A DNA stretch of 64,000 bases from Brasenia schreberi. Lineage: Eukaryota; Streptophyta; Magnoliopsida; Nymphaeales; Cabombaceae. A program made the translations under genes and the position numbers. Position 1 is the first letter of the stretch; each line of letters begins with the position of its first letter. The notes beneath the pieces were generated by a model, which saw only the letters and a program-made list of their open reading frames with translations, was not told where the DNA came from and made no database searches. The DNA lies in assembly GCA_036023115.1 (NCBI GenBank), contig JAYKKT010000086.1, positions 15,143,501-15,207,500 on the forward strand, written 5' to 3'. Positions 1 to 11,829 of the stretch are shown one piece after another.

Positions 1-64
<64 letters not shown>
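1..64. repeat. (AG)n microsatellite
   Basis: Uninterrupted AG dinucleotide run of 32 units that starts at or before the window edge. Confidence 0.97.
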
Positions 65-66
<2 letters not shown>

Positions 67-880
67 ACTCCATCATTTCCTCACGAAGGCCATCGTCGGT
101 GAAAATGCAAAGTAACCATGAACTATATGCATGGTTGGTGCACTTGATCAGCTTCCCTAATTTCCACGAAGTATCTGCAATGAACATTCTTCTTGAAAGA
201 ATTAGCTTTTAGTCAAACTGGCTGAAATGGTACGTGACCCTCCGCCTCCAATATTTGATTATTCAAATCCCACATAATATAATATGTATTGCATGTTAAA
301 TGCACCCGATTCTCACCAACTCTTTCGTCATAGTCCATATCCCGGCAGCTAATATAATATGCGACACAATAAACGATCGCAACCTTGTTCATAAAGCATT
401 CATGGCCATTCTCCAAGGAACAATACGTCTATTCCTGACACAAAACACGATCCAGCAAAAGAAATTGCAGCGAATGTAAAATAACACGAAAAATATCAGA
501 GTGTGCTTCGGTTGATCTGTTTCTGATATGACACGAACCCTACTCGAACTAGAAAAACCGCACCCATCATAACTTTTGAAATGGCATTAGAGAAATGTAG
601 AATGCCAATTTACAAAACAAATTTTTGTTTTTGGCAGGGATCTTGCAGAAAGAACAAACAGGCAGCCAGTTTGGACCCGGCCAAACAGGTCAGACTAGAC
701 TTGAACTGCCTCTGGGACCCCTGGAACTGGAACCAGAACCGTGTAACCTATGATTCAGTTTTGCTCCATATTAGTGGAACTGGAACAGGAACTTTGGTAG
801 TCTGCAAGTCACTCACTTTCTTTTTGAGAGTAATGAGAATACCCCTATTCATAGGTCTGATATCCACATCTACAAATGGG
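65..880. other. Non-coding stretch, nothing recognised
   Basis: AT-rich sequence with only short chance reading frames. I see no domain, splice-bounded exon or repeat boundary here. Confidence 0.5.
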
Positions 881-890
881 AAGATCAGAA

Positions 891-1008
891 CGTCCGACTG
901 CACGCAGGGCTAGCGCTCTCGCGTTCTTGCTGGGTGAGTTTGATTCCCGGGGCATGCATGAGTGTGTTGCAGTGTGTTAGGTTTCAGCCTCCCATTGTAA
1001 CAAAAAAG
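891..1008 (+). mobile_element. tRNA-derived SINE insertion
   Basis: A short element of about 118 bp with a tRNA-like head and a pol III B-box-like motif (GAGTTTGATTCC, 936-947), ending in a CAGCCTCCCATTG segment followed by a short A-rich tail. It is flanked by near-identical direct repeats, AAGATCAGAA (881-890) and AAGGATCAGAA (1009-1019), as expected of target-primed insertion. A second member of the same family lies at 19818-19938 on the minus strand and shares the head and the GCCTCCC tail region, which supports a real SINE family. Confidence 0.7.
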
Positions 1009-1019
1009 AAGGATCAGAA

Positions 1020-2310
1020 AGATCAACTTTATGATCATTTCTAGAATCAATAGGTTAAATTGAAGCTCATGTAAATGTAAATCGGCATCCCCCCTACACT
1101 TGTTTTTGGTTTTTCAAAGTTATGGGACGATGTTAGAAGGCATACACTTGCCTTCATAGTCCTATACGTTGCTCAAGCCTTTCATGGTATGGTTAGAGCC
1201 ATCTTGTGTTTGAGTGTGGCTATCGACCAGTCTCCAAAAGCTGCACTTTATTACATGAGGAGTTTAAGATAGAGTTGATGCAGGAGTCCACTGAATCGAC
1301 TTGGATTCCTTGTCAGCTCAAGTTCTTCATGTTCGCGTTTCGGCTTAGCTCAACGCGAATCAAGTTAGATGACTTGAGAACGAGCTGCTCATAAAAGTAA
1401 ACAGTGTAACTTTCACGTATAATTTTGAGTAGAAAATTTGATATCATGAAGTCAAAACTTAATTTTTTCTATATTTTTCTCGTGAAGTTGAATTTGGTTA
1501 CTTACTTCATATCCAGCCAATTTAATTATTGTCCTACCGTGGTTTTATAGCATGTATCTACACAAATGTCCTACATGCTAAATCAAACGATTAACATGTA
1601 TTTTTCATACTCAGCTCCTATAGTCCAACGAATCAACTTATGTTCAGTTCATTTAGACCACGAACCAAACATGAATCAGCCTGTCATGAGTTTCACCGAG
1701 CCGAATCACGACTACCTTAGTTGATTCACGTGAGGCCCTAGTTTGATTTTTCTCTTTATCCTAACATCATATTTGTACCATTTTGAAAAGTTCTGATGTA
1801 TGACGCAATAGCGAAATTTGTGACGTTGGTCCAAAGCTACGTTTAACTGGATGAAAAAAACAAAACAAATACCTAGATAAAGTGTATATAAAGCCAAATT
1901 GGATCCGAGCCCAGAATCCACTCATCGACATTCATATCAAACTTGATCTTCATTCATCCTTGACCTCATTTGGATCCGAAATCAAATTTAGACGAGACCT
2001 ACCGGTGAACTTTAAATTGCAAGTCCTATATGATATAATTTGAGTTTACATTGAAGGCATTCAAATTTTATTTATCTTTTCAAATATGATTCATCATAGG
2101 ATTAGAATATAAGGCATTTTGGAAGGAGTTAGATAAGATAATTTAAAAAATCTTATAAAAAGAGGTGATTTGTTTGAGAGGAGATTTAAATGGGCACGGG
2201 TAAAGAAATATTAGGATATAAGGTATTCATAGAAACTATCATTTTGGAATTTAAATGAAGAAGGTAAGGAAATTATAATCTTTGTTATGACATGTCATCT
2301 CTCTTTGTAT
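1020..2310. other. Non-coding stretch, nothing recognised
   Basis: AT-rich, with no frame resembling a known protein and no clear repeat structure up to the copia LTR that starts near 2311. Confidence 0.5.
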
Positions 2311-3256
2311 TTAATGTGCACTAATGACATTTAATTCATGTTGGTATTCCTAAATAATTAATTGATGCATAATTGATATATGTGAAAGTCATAAAGTGTA
2401 AAAAGTCACATGTGAGGGACTTGTGCATGTGATGACATTTAGTCCCATATTGAAGAATGTGACAAACCCCATGTCCTTTTATATATTTGGTAACTCATGA
2501 ACCATAGTTTAAAAAGCTTAGAAAGGACATGCTAGACCACACATGCATGCACACACGCTCATCAGACTGGGCCGAGCTCGGGCTTGGGTTTGAGAATTGT
2601 CTTCAATCTATCTTTTCACACGAAAAACTTTTGATCTAACGACCAAAAATCTTTCACGATTGCAGATAGGGATAAGGGAGAATGATTTCAGATAAGTGAA
2701 ATGATTTTGGATAAGATGAGACGATTGCGGATAAAATGGTACATCGTTTGAATCACATTCATGATTCGTGATCCACATATGCACCCTATAAATAGGTGAT
2801 GAGGGGTTCTCCCTAAGAACACAATGTTTTCGTCTCTCTCTCTCTTCCCATCTCTTGCCTCCTTACTCTGGTTTCGTCTCTTTGCCCCTGGTATTGTTGT
2901 GTTACTCTAGTTTCTGTGCTCGTGATTCGTCCCTTATTGCCCCAATCATAGGTGACTGAGGTGTGTTCGAGGTCGACTTAAAGCTACGTACGTGTTCTTC
3001 GAGTTGTATGTGTTTTATCCTAAAAGAAAGGTACATGTACCCGTATGTATTCATAACAGGACATTCATTTATCTAAGGAAGTCTGTAAGAGCGACTCACA
3101 TATATATAAGTTTCCGACTTTGCTTCTACTTTTGTTTTTTGTACAGCTTGATTATGGCTTATTTTAGATCTTCGAGTGTTGTTTATGATTGAGACATGGT
3201 TACATTTGTTGCATATTAGTTTATTATGCATATATATCTATGGATTTTACCAATAA
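2311..3256 (+). repeat. 5' LTR of the degenerate copia element
   Basis: Matches 8293-9191 along its whole length, from TTTAATGTGCA through to GGATTTTACCAATAA. It contains a TATA-like TATAAATA at 2787-2794 and, downstream, a short TC run (2833-2845). Start and end are approximate. Confidence 0.8.
2833..2845. repeat. Short TC tract in the 5' LTR
   Basis: About six TC units. The equivalent position of the 3' LTR (8717-8780) carries about 32 units, so this locus has expanded or contracted since the two LTRs were identical. Confidence 0.9.
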
Positions 3257-3409
3257 TCTTAGAGAAATCATCTTTTACCATATTAAACATATCTACGACT
3301 GCTACCCTCCGACTTAAGGTCGACTTGACTTTGATGCCAAAAAAGTTTGTTGGTCCCGACTTTAAACGTTGGTAGCAATATATGAAATTTAGTTAACTAT
3401 GTTAGGTAT

Positions 3410-3796
3410 GTGTATATCGAGTCGAATTGTCCTCAACCTGATGATATTGACCCTAGAAGCTCATATAAAATCATCGAGTGGAAGGAGAATGAAACCATGT
3501 GTCGTTATTGTATTTTATCGACACTATCAAATTTTTATTTGATGTATATATTTTTTCCCTTCCATAATAGTGAAAGACTCTGGGTTGCCTTGGATCGAAA
3601 ATACAATCTTAAAGACCTCAGTCTTGGAAAGCATTATGTGACCAAGTTTCTTAAGTATAAAATGATAGAAAGGAAATCTATGATCGAACAGACCCACCAA
3701 TTCCAGTTTTTATGCCATGGTCTCAAGGAAGCAGAGATGGAGCTTCAACACAAGTTTATTATTATATCTATTATTAAGAAATTTTCTAAGTCTTAG
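3410..3796 (+). pseudogene. copia Gag remnant, N-terminal part
   Basis: A 128-codon frame with the spacing typical of copia Gag (retrotrans_gag/UBN2-like): a LWVALDRKYN motif, then YVTKFLKYKM, then a conserved QTHQFQFL segment and IIKKFSKS. Gag would coat the element RNA in cytoplasmic particles. The frame stops where the inserted gypsy fragment begins and resumes at about 4494, where TLDDLMVDIEIGKEHKS is readable. It is a broken gene, not an active one. Confidence 0.65.
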
Positions 3797-4493
3797 GAGG
3801 GTTTCCCGTTGGGTCTTCGCCAACATTGTCGTCCGCTCTTCTTCTCACCTTCCGAAGATCATTTTGAATAAATTCTTGATATCAGGGTCTTGGATGTCCG
3901 AGAATCTAGGGATGATTCTGATACGAGAGTTGATGTGCCAGGCTTGAAATATACTCTGGGTCCGGGCTCTCTTTCGCTTCTTCGGTCTTGCTTTCATCAG
4001 GCCAAGCTGCTTTTTGGGGTTTCAAAACACCTTTTTAAGGTTTTAAAACTATATGTATATATTTTTAAAATATATATGGTTTCAACATATATACAGGGTT
4101 GTCTGGAAGGCTACTGGGTTTCTAGACTCAAAATAGCCCTTTGGGGCTGCTTTTGCAAAACCAGGTATATTTGAGGAAAATCATGGGATTTTGGGGTGTT
4201 TACATTGCCCCTGTACGTTGGTCAGGGAGATGGCTTCGACCCACTTGGAGAAGTACTCAGTGGCTGCTAAAATGAACATGTGTCCATTCGATGCCTTTGG
4301 GAAAATTGGTCCTACTATGTCAAACGCCCACATGGCAAATGGCCAGGGCTGACCACAGAATGCAATGATGATGATGGGATATGAATGACGTGCCCATGCA
4401 CTTGACATGGATGACACTTCCTAACATGATCGTGGCAATCTTTTTTCAGAGTGGACCAAAAATAACCCGCTCTAAGTATTTTCATCACCATTC
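3797..4493 (-). mobile_element. Reversed Ty3-gypsy fragment nested in copia gag
   Basis: On the minus strand, 4493-4205 encodes the end of the gypsy integrase zinc-binding region (DCHDHVRKCHPCQVHGH) and the start of the integrase core (WAFDIVGPIFPKASNGH, TEYFSKWVEAISL). It closely resembles integrase of the complete element at 40133-41034. At 4204 the coding sequence abuts TGTAAACACCCC, the first bases of a gypsy LTR like the one at 54995, and LTR-like sequence runs on to about 3800. The rest of integrase and the 3' untranslated region are missing, so this is a deleted, truncated piece. Copia gag is readable on both sides of it. Confidence 0.7.
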
Positions 4494-4740
4494 TCAAGCA
4501 TAAGAAAGGTAAGATGACTCTTGATGATCTAATGGTAGACATAGAAATAGGAAAAGAACATAAAAGTCATAAACTCATTATGCCTATATACAACACCTCT
4601 AGGGTTAACCTCACGGTCAAAAGGAAATAACCTAGTGATCCTAAAGAAAAACAAAAAAAACATAAACTAAAGGCAAAGATAAAAAAAAAACCTAAAAACA
4701 AACCGTGTTGACTTTGTGATTAGGCTACATTAGGCAAGAG
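4494..4740 (+). pseudogene. copia Gag remnant, continuation
   Basis: After the gypsy fragment the copia gag frame resumes with a Lys-rich SLKHKKGKMTLDDL segment, typical of the second half of copia Gag, followed by a Lys-rich, zinc-knuckle-like region that has lost its clear Cys/His pattern. Stops interrupt the frame. It joins functionally to 3410-3796. Confidence 0.5.
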
Positions 4741-5399
4741 ATTTTTCCTCAAAGAGAGCCAAGAAACCTATGACTGGTGAAAGAGCTATGGTCAATATGG
4801 TGGTGATTATTACACTTGCTAGTGACAGGTATCTATCCAATAAACCCCATCTCCTTTCTATTTATAAGTCACAATACTAGATTATATACACTAGGGTTAA
4901 TATACACATCTATGCTGACCAATCTATGTTTGTGTCTTACCAGGTCGTCTGTGGACGAATAATGACCTTAGGGAATCATTCGACTGCTGAAGTCAAGGGC
5001 GAATGACGTGTGAAAAGTTTTCTTCGAGAAAGGTTCTAACTCTTTAGATAGTTAGATACATTACAATGATTCACTAAAATATCTTTAGTGATCTTGCTTT
5101 ATTTAGGGAGGGATTAAGGATCAATTGCAAATATAATAAAGTTGTTATTACATGACTTAGTACATAATATTTATTTGGGAAGGGTTATTTGTGTGATGTA
5201 AAGGATCCGTTTAAAACTTATGTAGAACCAATTGTTGATTCTTGTATAAATTTTAATGATAATAAAATCTCTACTTCTGTTTCATTTTCTTCTTCTTCTT
5301 TATATAATGTTGAATCATCTTATATATAGCATTCTAGGTAGGGTTATGTAAACCTTGATTCCATGAAAAAAATGATGAATTTAAATCTTATCCCTAAAA

Positions 5400-6290
5400 C
5401 TGTCATAGACAGAAAACACAAATGTGGGATATGTGTGTAAGCGAAACAACCCAAGAAACCTTTCTATATAGTTGGAAAGGAAATATGAGATTTTGAATTT
5501 GATGCACACTAATATTTGTTAATTCAATAGAATAACTACGAGGGATAACAAAATATATTTTATCACTTTTATTGATGATTGCAATAGATATTGTTATATT
5601 TACTTACTTAAAAGTAAAGATGAAGCCTTACAAAAGTTTCAAATATTTAGAAATGAAACACAAATTCAAACAAGTAAGGTACTTAAATGATTAAGGTCTA
5701 ATAGGGAAGGAGAGTATATCTCAAACCTTTTCCAGGTATACTATCAAAACAACATTATTGTTCATGAGTTGCTCTGTATTGTCCTCAATCTAATGTAATA
5801 GCTGAACGGATAAATAAAACTATGTGTGATATGGTTAATATTTTACTTCAAAGTTTTGGGTTACCTACTTATATGTTGGAAAGCTTTCAATATGACTTAT
5901 CATATTCTTAATAGAGCTCTCCATAAGCATAAAGAAAGTAGTCCCTTTGAACTTTGGAAGGGTCGTAGAACCATTCTCAAAGTACTCATCATTAGGACCT
6001 AAAATAATGGATATTATATTTCTGGGTTACGTAGAGACAAACTATGCATACGAATTCTTGATCATTAGATTTAATGTTTTTGGCATATATGTTAAAATAA
6101 TAGTTGAGATATGTGATGTTATATTATTTGAGAATGTGTTTTTCATGAAAACTGAAGTTCCCCAAAGTATATCTTTTAGAAATTCTAATCCTACTATTGG
6201 TTTCATTCCCGATCATGTAGAGGGGAAGACAAATGTGAGGATGACCCTGATTGTATTGTTTTTATATCAGATGACTCTAGGAAAATAATT
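5400..6290 (+). pseudogene. copia integrase remnant
   Basis: Pieces of a copia integrase in several frames. The core reads ITFIDDCNRYCYIYLLKSKD near 5555-5620, which contains the FIDDxxR-like catalytic-Asp context. Later a NFGRVVEPF segment and the DIIFLGYVETNYAYEF frame (5947-6288) correspond to the integrase C-terminal region, where copia proteins read 'FLGY...KAY'. Multiple stops show that it is dead. Confidence 0.6.
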
Positions 6291-6379
6291 GAACAAAGAA
6301 AAAGTAAACAACCTAGGATATCAAAGGACTTTAGAAGTGACTTTGTTACTTTCAATATCGAGGATGATCCTATCATCTT

Positions 6380-7200
6380 TTTAACAGGCTATGACCTCAC
6401 CCAAGGTTAAGTTTTGGAAGAAAGCCGCTAATAATGAAATTTAATCAATTCTTTTCAATGATATTTGAGAATTGGTGAATTTGCCCCTAGTTGTTCTACT
6501 ATGGGTTGCAAGTGAATCTTTAAGAAGAAACTGAATGTAGATGAAACAATCAATAAGTATAAGGTAATTAGTTGTTAAGGAATACACACAAAAGGAAGGA
6601 ATAAATTATTTTGATACATATTCTCCAGTTTCTCGGATGACTACCATCTAAGTACTTATAGTACTAACCTTCGTATATGACCTCACAATCTATCAAATTG
6701 ATGTGAATATCGTTTTCCTTCATGGTGACCTCCATGAGGAAATTTATATGAATCGGCCAAAGGGATTTATGACTCATGAGAATGAGTTGAAGGTATATAA
6801 GCTTGTTAAATAATTATATGGTTTGAAACAAGCTCCTAAACAATGACATAAAAAATTTGATTATGTGATATCATCTTTTAGTTTCATTTCTAATGATTAT
6901 AATAAGTGTGTCTAGTGAAAGTAAGTTAACAATGCTTTCATCATTCTTTGCCTATATATAGATGATATATTATTGTTTGCTTTGATATGAGAATAGTAAA
7001 TGAGATTAAGTCATTATTATGTAGTAAGTTTGAGATTAATGGCATGAGTGTGACTAATGAGATTTTAGGACTTAAAATCATAAGGTCTACTGATGATATA
7101 ATAATCTCTCAATCTCACTATATTAATTTTTTTTTTTACAGAGATTTGGATATATAAATTATAGACTTGTTAAGACCTCATATGATTCATTTAAAACTTT
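6380..7200 (+). pseudogene. copia reverse transcriptase remnant
   Basis: Degraded RT. The start of the copia RT_RVT2 domain is recognisable near 6495-6560 (WVF/IFKKKLNVDE-like), followed by the INxYKV, GLKQAP-like (near 6825) and LYIDDILL (near 6950) segments. The YIDD box is the catalytic motif in copia RT (usually YVDD). Stops in every frame rule out activity. Confidence 0.6.
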
Positions 7201-7479
7201 GTATAAGAATAAAGATAGTATTCTTATGTGTCAACTATGATATTCTTAGATTATCGGTAGTTTGATGTATCTAATCAACTGTATACGACTAAATATTGCA
7301 TTTGTTGTATTTAAGTTGAGTAGAAACACCAATTGTCTAGATAGAATCCATTGAGAAGCTCTAAACTGAGTGTTTCATTGTATGAAAGGAACTATTTTCC
7401 TTTGATTATATTATGGTAAATATCCTTCGGTTCTTGAGTGATTTAGTGATGTTATTTGGGTATTGTAATAGCATGACTA

Positions 7480-7850
7480 AAATTGTTTAAGTTGGGTATT
7501 TAGTGATGTCACCTAGAAATTCAAGAAACAAACTATTTTATATCATTCTACCTTTGAAGCAAAACTATGTCCTTTGGATGAGACTAAATTGGAAGCTAAA
7601 TGACTTAAGGAACTTATGTCTAGTTTACCTATGACAAAGAAGTCGCTTCTTACAATTTCAGTGTATTGTAATAGCATGACTACAATTGCTATGATCAGTA
7701 GTTCTAAGTACAACCAAAAGTAACAGAGACATATCCAAGTCAACTAAAGTTTGTAAGGGCTCTTGTCTCTGATATAGTCATGACTGTAGATATTGTTGGA
7801 CCCAAAGATAACAAAGTTGATCATTTGATTAAGGATCTATGAGTAGTCTT
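7480..7850 (+). pseudogene. copia RNase H remnant
   Basis: Shows the order of the C-terminal copia RNase H: KSSKQTILYHSTFEAKLCPL (usually 'KQ..V..S..EAE..AL'), LKELMSSLP and a DNxxA-like VYCNSMTTIA, then a terminal PKDNKVDHLIKDL segment. Each is broken by frameshifts or stops. It is the last coding part of this element before the 3' LTR. Confidence 0.55.
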
Positions 7851-8292
7851 AGTTGAAAAATCTAGGTTGGGGATGAGACTGAAACTCATGATTTATTCAC
7901 AAACAGTGATAATCCAACTTATTTGAGTGAAGATCCCATGAAGTAGGTTCAATGTGGTAGTAACAAGTTATTGGGTAAATAATATGACACTTTGTATTAT
8001 GTGATACTTTTAGTATCTGTGTGAAGTCAATCATGATACATGATAGGGATGCATGACCATTAATGTATCACTCCTATAGATCATGTCATAACCTTTCATT
8101 ATTTTGTTACCAATATACACTTTTACACTTAAGATTCATGTTCAAAACATGTTCACCTAGTTTTTCTAAGGGTAATATTGGATAACTTAGGTAACGGTTA
8201 AAATCGAAAGGTATCATTACTAAAAGCATAATATGATGGTTGGATTAGGAGAATACTTTTATACTTAAGAACTTTATGGGGGATTTTTAGAT

Positions 8293-8713
8293 TTAATGTG
8301 CATTAATGACATTTAATTCATGTTGGTATCCCTAAATAATCATTTGATGTATAATTGATATATGTTAAAGTCCTAAAGTCTAAAAAGTCACATGTGAGGG
8401 ACTTGTGTATGCGATGAGCAAGAAGAGACAAAGTTTATTCCCATATTAAAGAATGTGACAAACCCACATGTCATTTTATATATTTGGTAACTCATGAACC
8501 TTAGTTTAAAGAGCTTGGAAGGACATGCTAGACTACACACGCATGAACATGCGTGGTCAAGGATAGGGATAAGGGAGAATGGTTGATGGTTCCGGATAAG
8601 ACGGGATAGTTGCAAATAAAATGGTGCATTGTTTAAATCGGATCACAATCTATGATCCATACGTGCATCCTATAAATAGGTGATTAGGGGTCCTCCCTAA
8701 GAACAGAGTGTTT

Positions 8714-8783
<70 letters not shown>

Positions 8784-9191
8784 ACATCTCTTGCATCCAT
8801 ACTGTGGTTTTGTCTCTCTGCCCGTGGTATTGTGGTGTTGCTTCAGTCCTTGTGCTTGTGGTTCATCCTTCTTTGTCCCAGCCATAGGCAATTGAGGTGT
8901 GTTTGAGGTCTGCTTCAAGTTAGGTACATGTTCTTCGAGTTGTGTGTGCATTTTATCCTAAGAGGAAGGCATATGTACCTGTACATAAAAATAGTGGGGC
9001 ATTGATTTCTTGAAGGCAAGTCCGCAAAGGCAACTTGCACAAAAGTTTTTGACTTTGTTTCTGCTTTTGTTTTTCGTACGACTTGATTATGACTTATTTT
9101 GGATCTGCGACCATTGTTTATAATTGTGACAAGTTTACATTTATTGCATATTTGTTTATTATGGATATATGTTTATGGATTTTACCAATAA
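8293..9191 (+). repeat. 3' LTR of the degenerate copia element
   Basis: Direct repeat of 2311-3256. TATAAATA lies at 8671-8678. It carries an expanded TC microsatellite. Confidence 0.8.
8717..8780. repeat. (TC)32 microsatellite in the 3' LTR
   Basis: Perfect TC run of 64 bases, where the 5' LTR has only about six units (2833-2845). Confidence 0.97.
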
Positions 9192-9803
9192 CCTCTTTAT
9201 AGCCCATACAATTATCCAAAAATAAGATCAACATTTAATTACTGGCTTATCACAAGCATAAATTGATCATTTTACCTACTGAATAAAAGATAAATAGTAT
9301 TGTAAGGATTGTAAGTAATTCTAAGAGAAAGTTTAACTACTCAACATCGACTTTTAATTATTGATTTGCATGTGAAAAAATGGACAAAGGGTACATGTAG
9401 CTTCTTAGACTAATGGTTGAACCTAAAAAATGAGAAAGAATGTGTATTCAAACAAAAAGTTCTTTAAGGAGATGCTTAGAATTATATAGGTATAGTTTGT
9501 AATATGTAGAATAATATGACAAATATATTAGAGAAGTGACAAAAGATTTGTTGGATGAATATAAATGAAACATACCAGCACAAAAAAGAAACTTGGTGAT
9601 GGAATGTAATGGTGAATATAAAATTAGGGTAAAGAGAGAATGCTAAAAATTGCATTATGTTAACAAGACTAATGAAACATGAGAAACTTATAAGAAGACA
9701 AAAAAGAAGCAAAACTGAAGTAAAAGCTAAAACTTAACAAGATTTATATAAAAAACATACTTAAAAGAAGATAAAAAAGATATTTTTATGACAACTAGAG
9801 CTG
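9192..9803. other. A-rich non-coding stretch
   Basis: AT-rich, with no recognisable protein, between the copia 3' LTR and an RTE fragment. Confidence 0.45.
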
Positions 9804-10191
9804 AAAATAGCTGGAAAGAGCATCTACATTTTAACTAACCTACATTAATTCTATGCATAATTTCTCCATCAATTTTGCCATCACTTTGAAAATTTTATCC
9901 AAGGTATATAAAACTTTTCTTGTAAGAATGCAATGTATGTCATTCTTAATTTTTATGTCCTCTGATGTACCAAAGTGATCAAACTTACATTCTATATACT
10001 CTATCTTTGTTCTACTAAACCGGAAGCCTTTACTTTATAACGTTTTTCTCCATAGTTTCAATTTTCTATTAACTTTTTCATTAGACTCATCCACTAACAC
10101 AATATTATATGCAAATAACATACACTAAGGTACTTAATCTTGAATATATTTTGTTAACTCATCAATCACCAATATAAATAAATATGGATAT
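9804..10191 (-). mobile_element. RTE-type LINE fragment (RT segment)
   Basis: Aligns by eye to the two larger RTE copies (17470-17820 and 25520-25870), from the region after the RT catalytic box through the 'INAGWLKW' region, on the minus strand. It is truncated at both ends and diverged by point changes, so it is an old internal fragment with no coding capacity. Confidence 0.75.
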
Positions 10192-10532
10192 AAATGACCT
10201 GTAAGCTATCAATAATATAGCAGACCGCTATAACGCTCTTAACAACGCTAATAATGTTCATGTTGGACAACCATTAATTTCTAACTATTATAGCTTCCAA
10301 GGATCTGCTAATTCGCTATATCGCGCATGATAACATAGGATGAGACTTTTCATGAGTTGGACAAACCTTGATATGGATTTGATGGCCTGGAACACATGAT
10401 GTAGGTTAAATATGATCCTGATTCTTGAGACACTTGGTCTCCTTGTGTGGGATTGCATCCTTATTTCAAATTGGGTGGGAACATGTCATCCTGTCATCCT
10501 TATTTTGAAATATTGTAGATTTTTTTATTCCG

Positions 10533-10800
10533 ATGTTTGCATGTGTGCTTATGTGTATGAATGCATGCTTCCACTCAAGCATGTGTGTGCTGACCTGTGC
10601 ACCTATATTAATATATTCTTGCTGGAGGAATATGATATTATTGGAAGTTTCTTATTGCTATGTGAAAAAGGTGTATGGGAGTGTGCGTAGGTGTGCGAGC
10701 ATCTTGGAAATTTATTAACTTGAATATATGCTCGAAAGTTTTTGTATGTGTATGCGTGCACATCTGTGCATGTCTCAGTATATGTGCATGTGTGCATCGT
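10533..10800. repeat. TG/TGCA-rich low-complexity tract
   Basis: Many interrupted TGTG, TGCATG and GTGTGC runs of alternating purine and pyrimidine. The short frames across it are compositional artefacts. Confidence 0.6.
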
Positions 10801-10852
10801 AAGTCAGAACTATTTTTGTGAAATTATCAGATAGGTATACTTTTTCTTCCAG

Positions 10853-10999
10853 TGCGGGAAATTTTCAACCCAAGAACATTTTGAAGAAATTTTCTCTTTT
10901 ATTATTGATATCATGGAGTCAGCAATAAAGATGTGACATGAAACTGCAAAAGTAGATGGAAGGGTGAATTTCTTGTTTGATAAGCAGAAGCCACCACAA
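10853..10999 (+). pseudogene. Probable host-gene exon with an in-frame TGA
   Basis: A 147-bp stretch bounded by a good 3' splice site (TTTTTCTTCCAG just upstream) and a 5' splice site (GTATGT from 11000). It reads as 49 codons in phase 0, beginning CGKFSTQEHFEEIFSF and ending RVNFLFDKQKPPQ, with protein-like composition. Codon 28 (10934-10936) is TGA where Trp or Arg could be one base away. It lies upstream of, and on the same strand as, the exons at 20056 and 32067 and may belong to the same gene. I do not recognise the protein family. If the TGA is real, the copy is broken here or this exon is skipped. Confidence 0.45.
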
Positions 11000-11315
11000 G
11001 TATGTGCCTCTCATGAATATTGATAAGGTATGTTTTTATAAAATAATTTTGTTTCTTCTGTTGACACATTCACTCTGGAAAGAAGTATATGATGGTAATT
11101 TGAGGACAGATGATTGTAGCTCATGAAAGTTGGTTATGAAATATGTTTCATGTTGGCGTTTTGGCTCTATTCTTATTCTATTTCAAATTCTTGTCCAAAA
11201 TTGAGAGAGTTTTTTGTTTCATGTTGGCGTTCTAGACACAAGTTATAAAGATGCTTGTTTAGTGGTCGCCGAATCAACAATTTATTTTCCTCAAGTACTT
11301 TTCTCCTCTCTTTTA

Positions 11316-11640
11316 TGTAAGAAATAAGTCGGTCTGGGCTAGCCAAAGCCAAGAAGGCCAGCTAGTCGGGACCCACCAGGTCCCAACATCTAGAATTTAT
11401 AGCCATTGGGACTTGCCAACACTCAACGGCTATTTCTATAACCATTGGATGCTTACCTCCAACAACTCCTTAAGAGCTCTCTATTGTCTATAAATACCTA
11501 TTCAACTCTCTTATAAATTTAAGCCTTTAAGGCCTTTGTGATTCAATAAAGAGTTCTCGGTTCAAAGTGTGTTGTGGTGTGATTTGTAGAAGTGTTGAAG
11601 TTACTTCAATGTGAAGCTTTCCAAGGTATATTTTCTTATA
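11316..11640 (+). repeat. 5' LTR of the intronic copia
   Basis: A 325-bp repeat with TATAAATA at 11489-11496 and a poly(A)-signal-like AATAAA at 11545-11550. The 3' LTR lacks the segment containing AATAAA. Confidence 0.85.
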
Positions 11641-11652
11641 TGGTATCATAGC
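11641..11652 (+). promoter_or_regulatory. copia primer-binding site
   Basis: TGGTATCATAGC lies directly after the 5' LTR. It differs by one base from TGGTATCAGAGC, the usual plant copia site for priming by the initiator-Met tRNA. Confidence 0.75.
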
Positions 11653-11829
11653 TTTATCAAGGGTATTCATCACACCATATTCAATTCTCTTGTAAATTTA
11701 AGCCTTTAAGGCCTTTGTTGATCGCACAAATGTAATAGATACTATCTTGAGAAGCTTGTCAAGGAAGAATCAATCTAAGTGGATCTTCTTTAAATCAAGT
11801 AAGGGTATCTATTACATTTGCTTTGCAAC

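Larger units (their letters stand above)
2311..9191 (+). mobile_element. Degenerate Ty1-copia retrotransposon with both LTRs
   Basis: Two direct repeats of about 0.9 kb (about 2311-3256 and 8293-9191) enclose recognisable copia gag, integrase, reverse transcriptase and RNase H remnants in the usual copia order on the + strand. Stops and frameshifts throughout the internal region make it non-autonomous. A reversed gypsy fragment (3797-4493) is nested in its gag. A G-rich stretch (8278-8284) just upstream of the 3' LTR could be the polypurine tract. Exact LTR ends are uncertain by several bases and I could not find a clean primer-binding site or target-site duplication. Confidence 0.8.

Noticed and set aside
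8697..8951. Minus-strand frame rich in Arg-Glu repeats
   Set aside because: It is the (TC)32 microsatellite of the copia 3' LTR read as protein; no domain is present.
10412..10797. Cys/Val-rich frames in TG-rich DNA
   Set aside because: Low-complexity TGTG/TGCA sequence gives these frames; no splice sites or homology support them.
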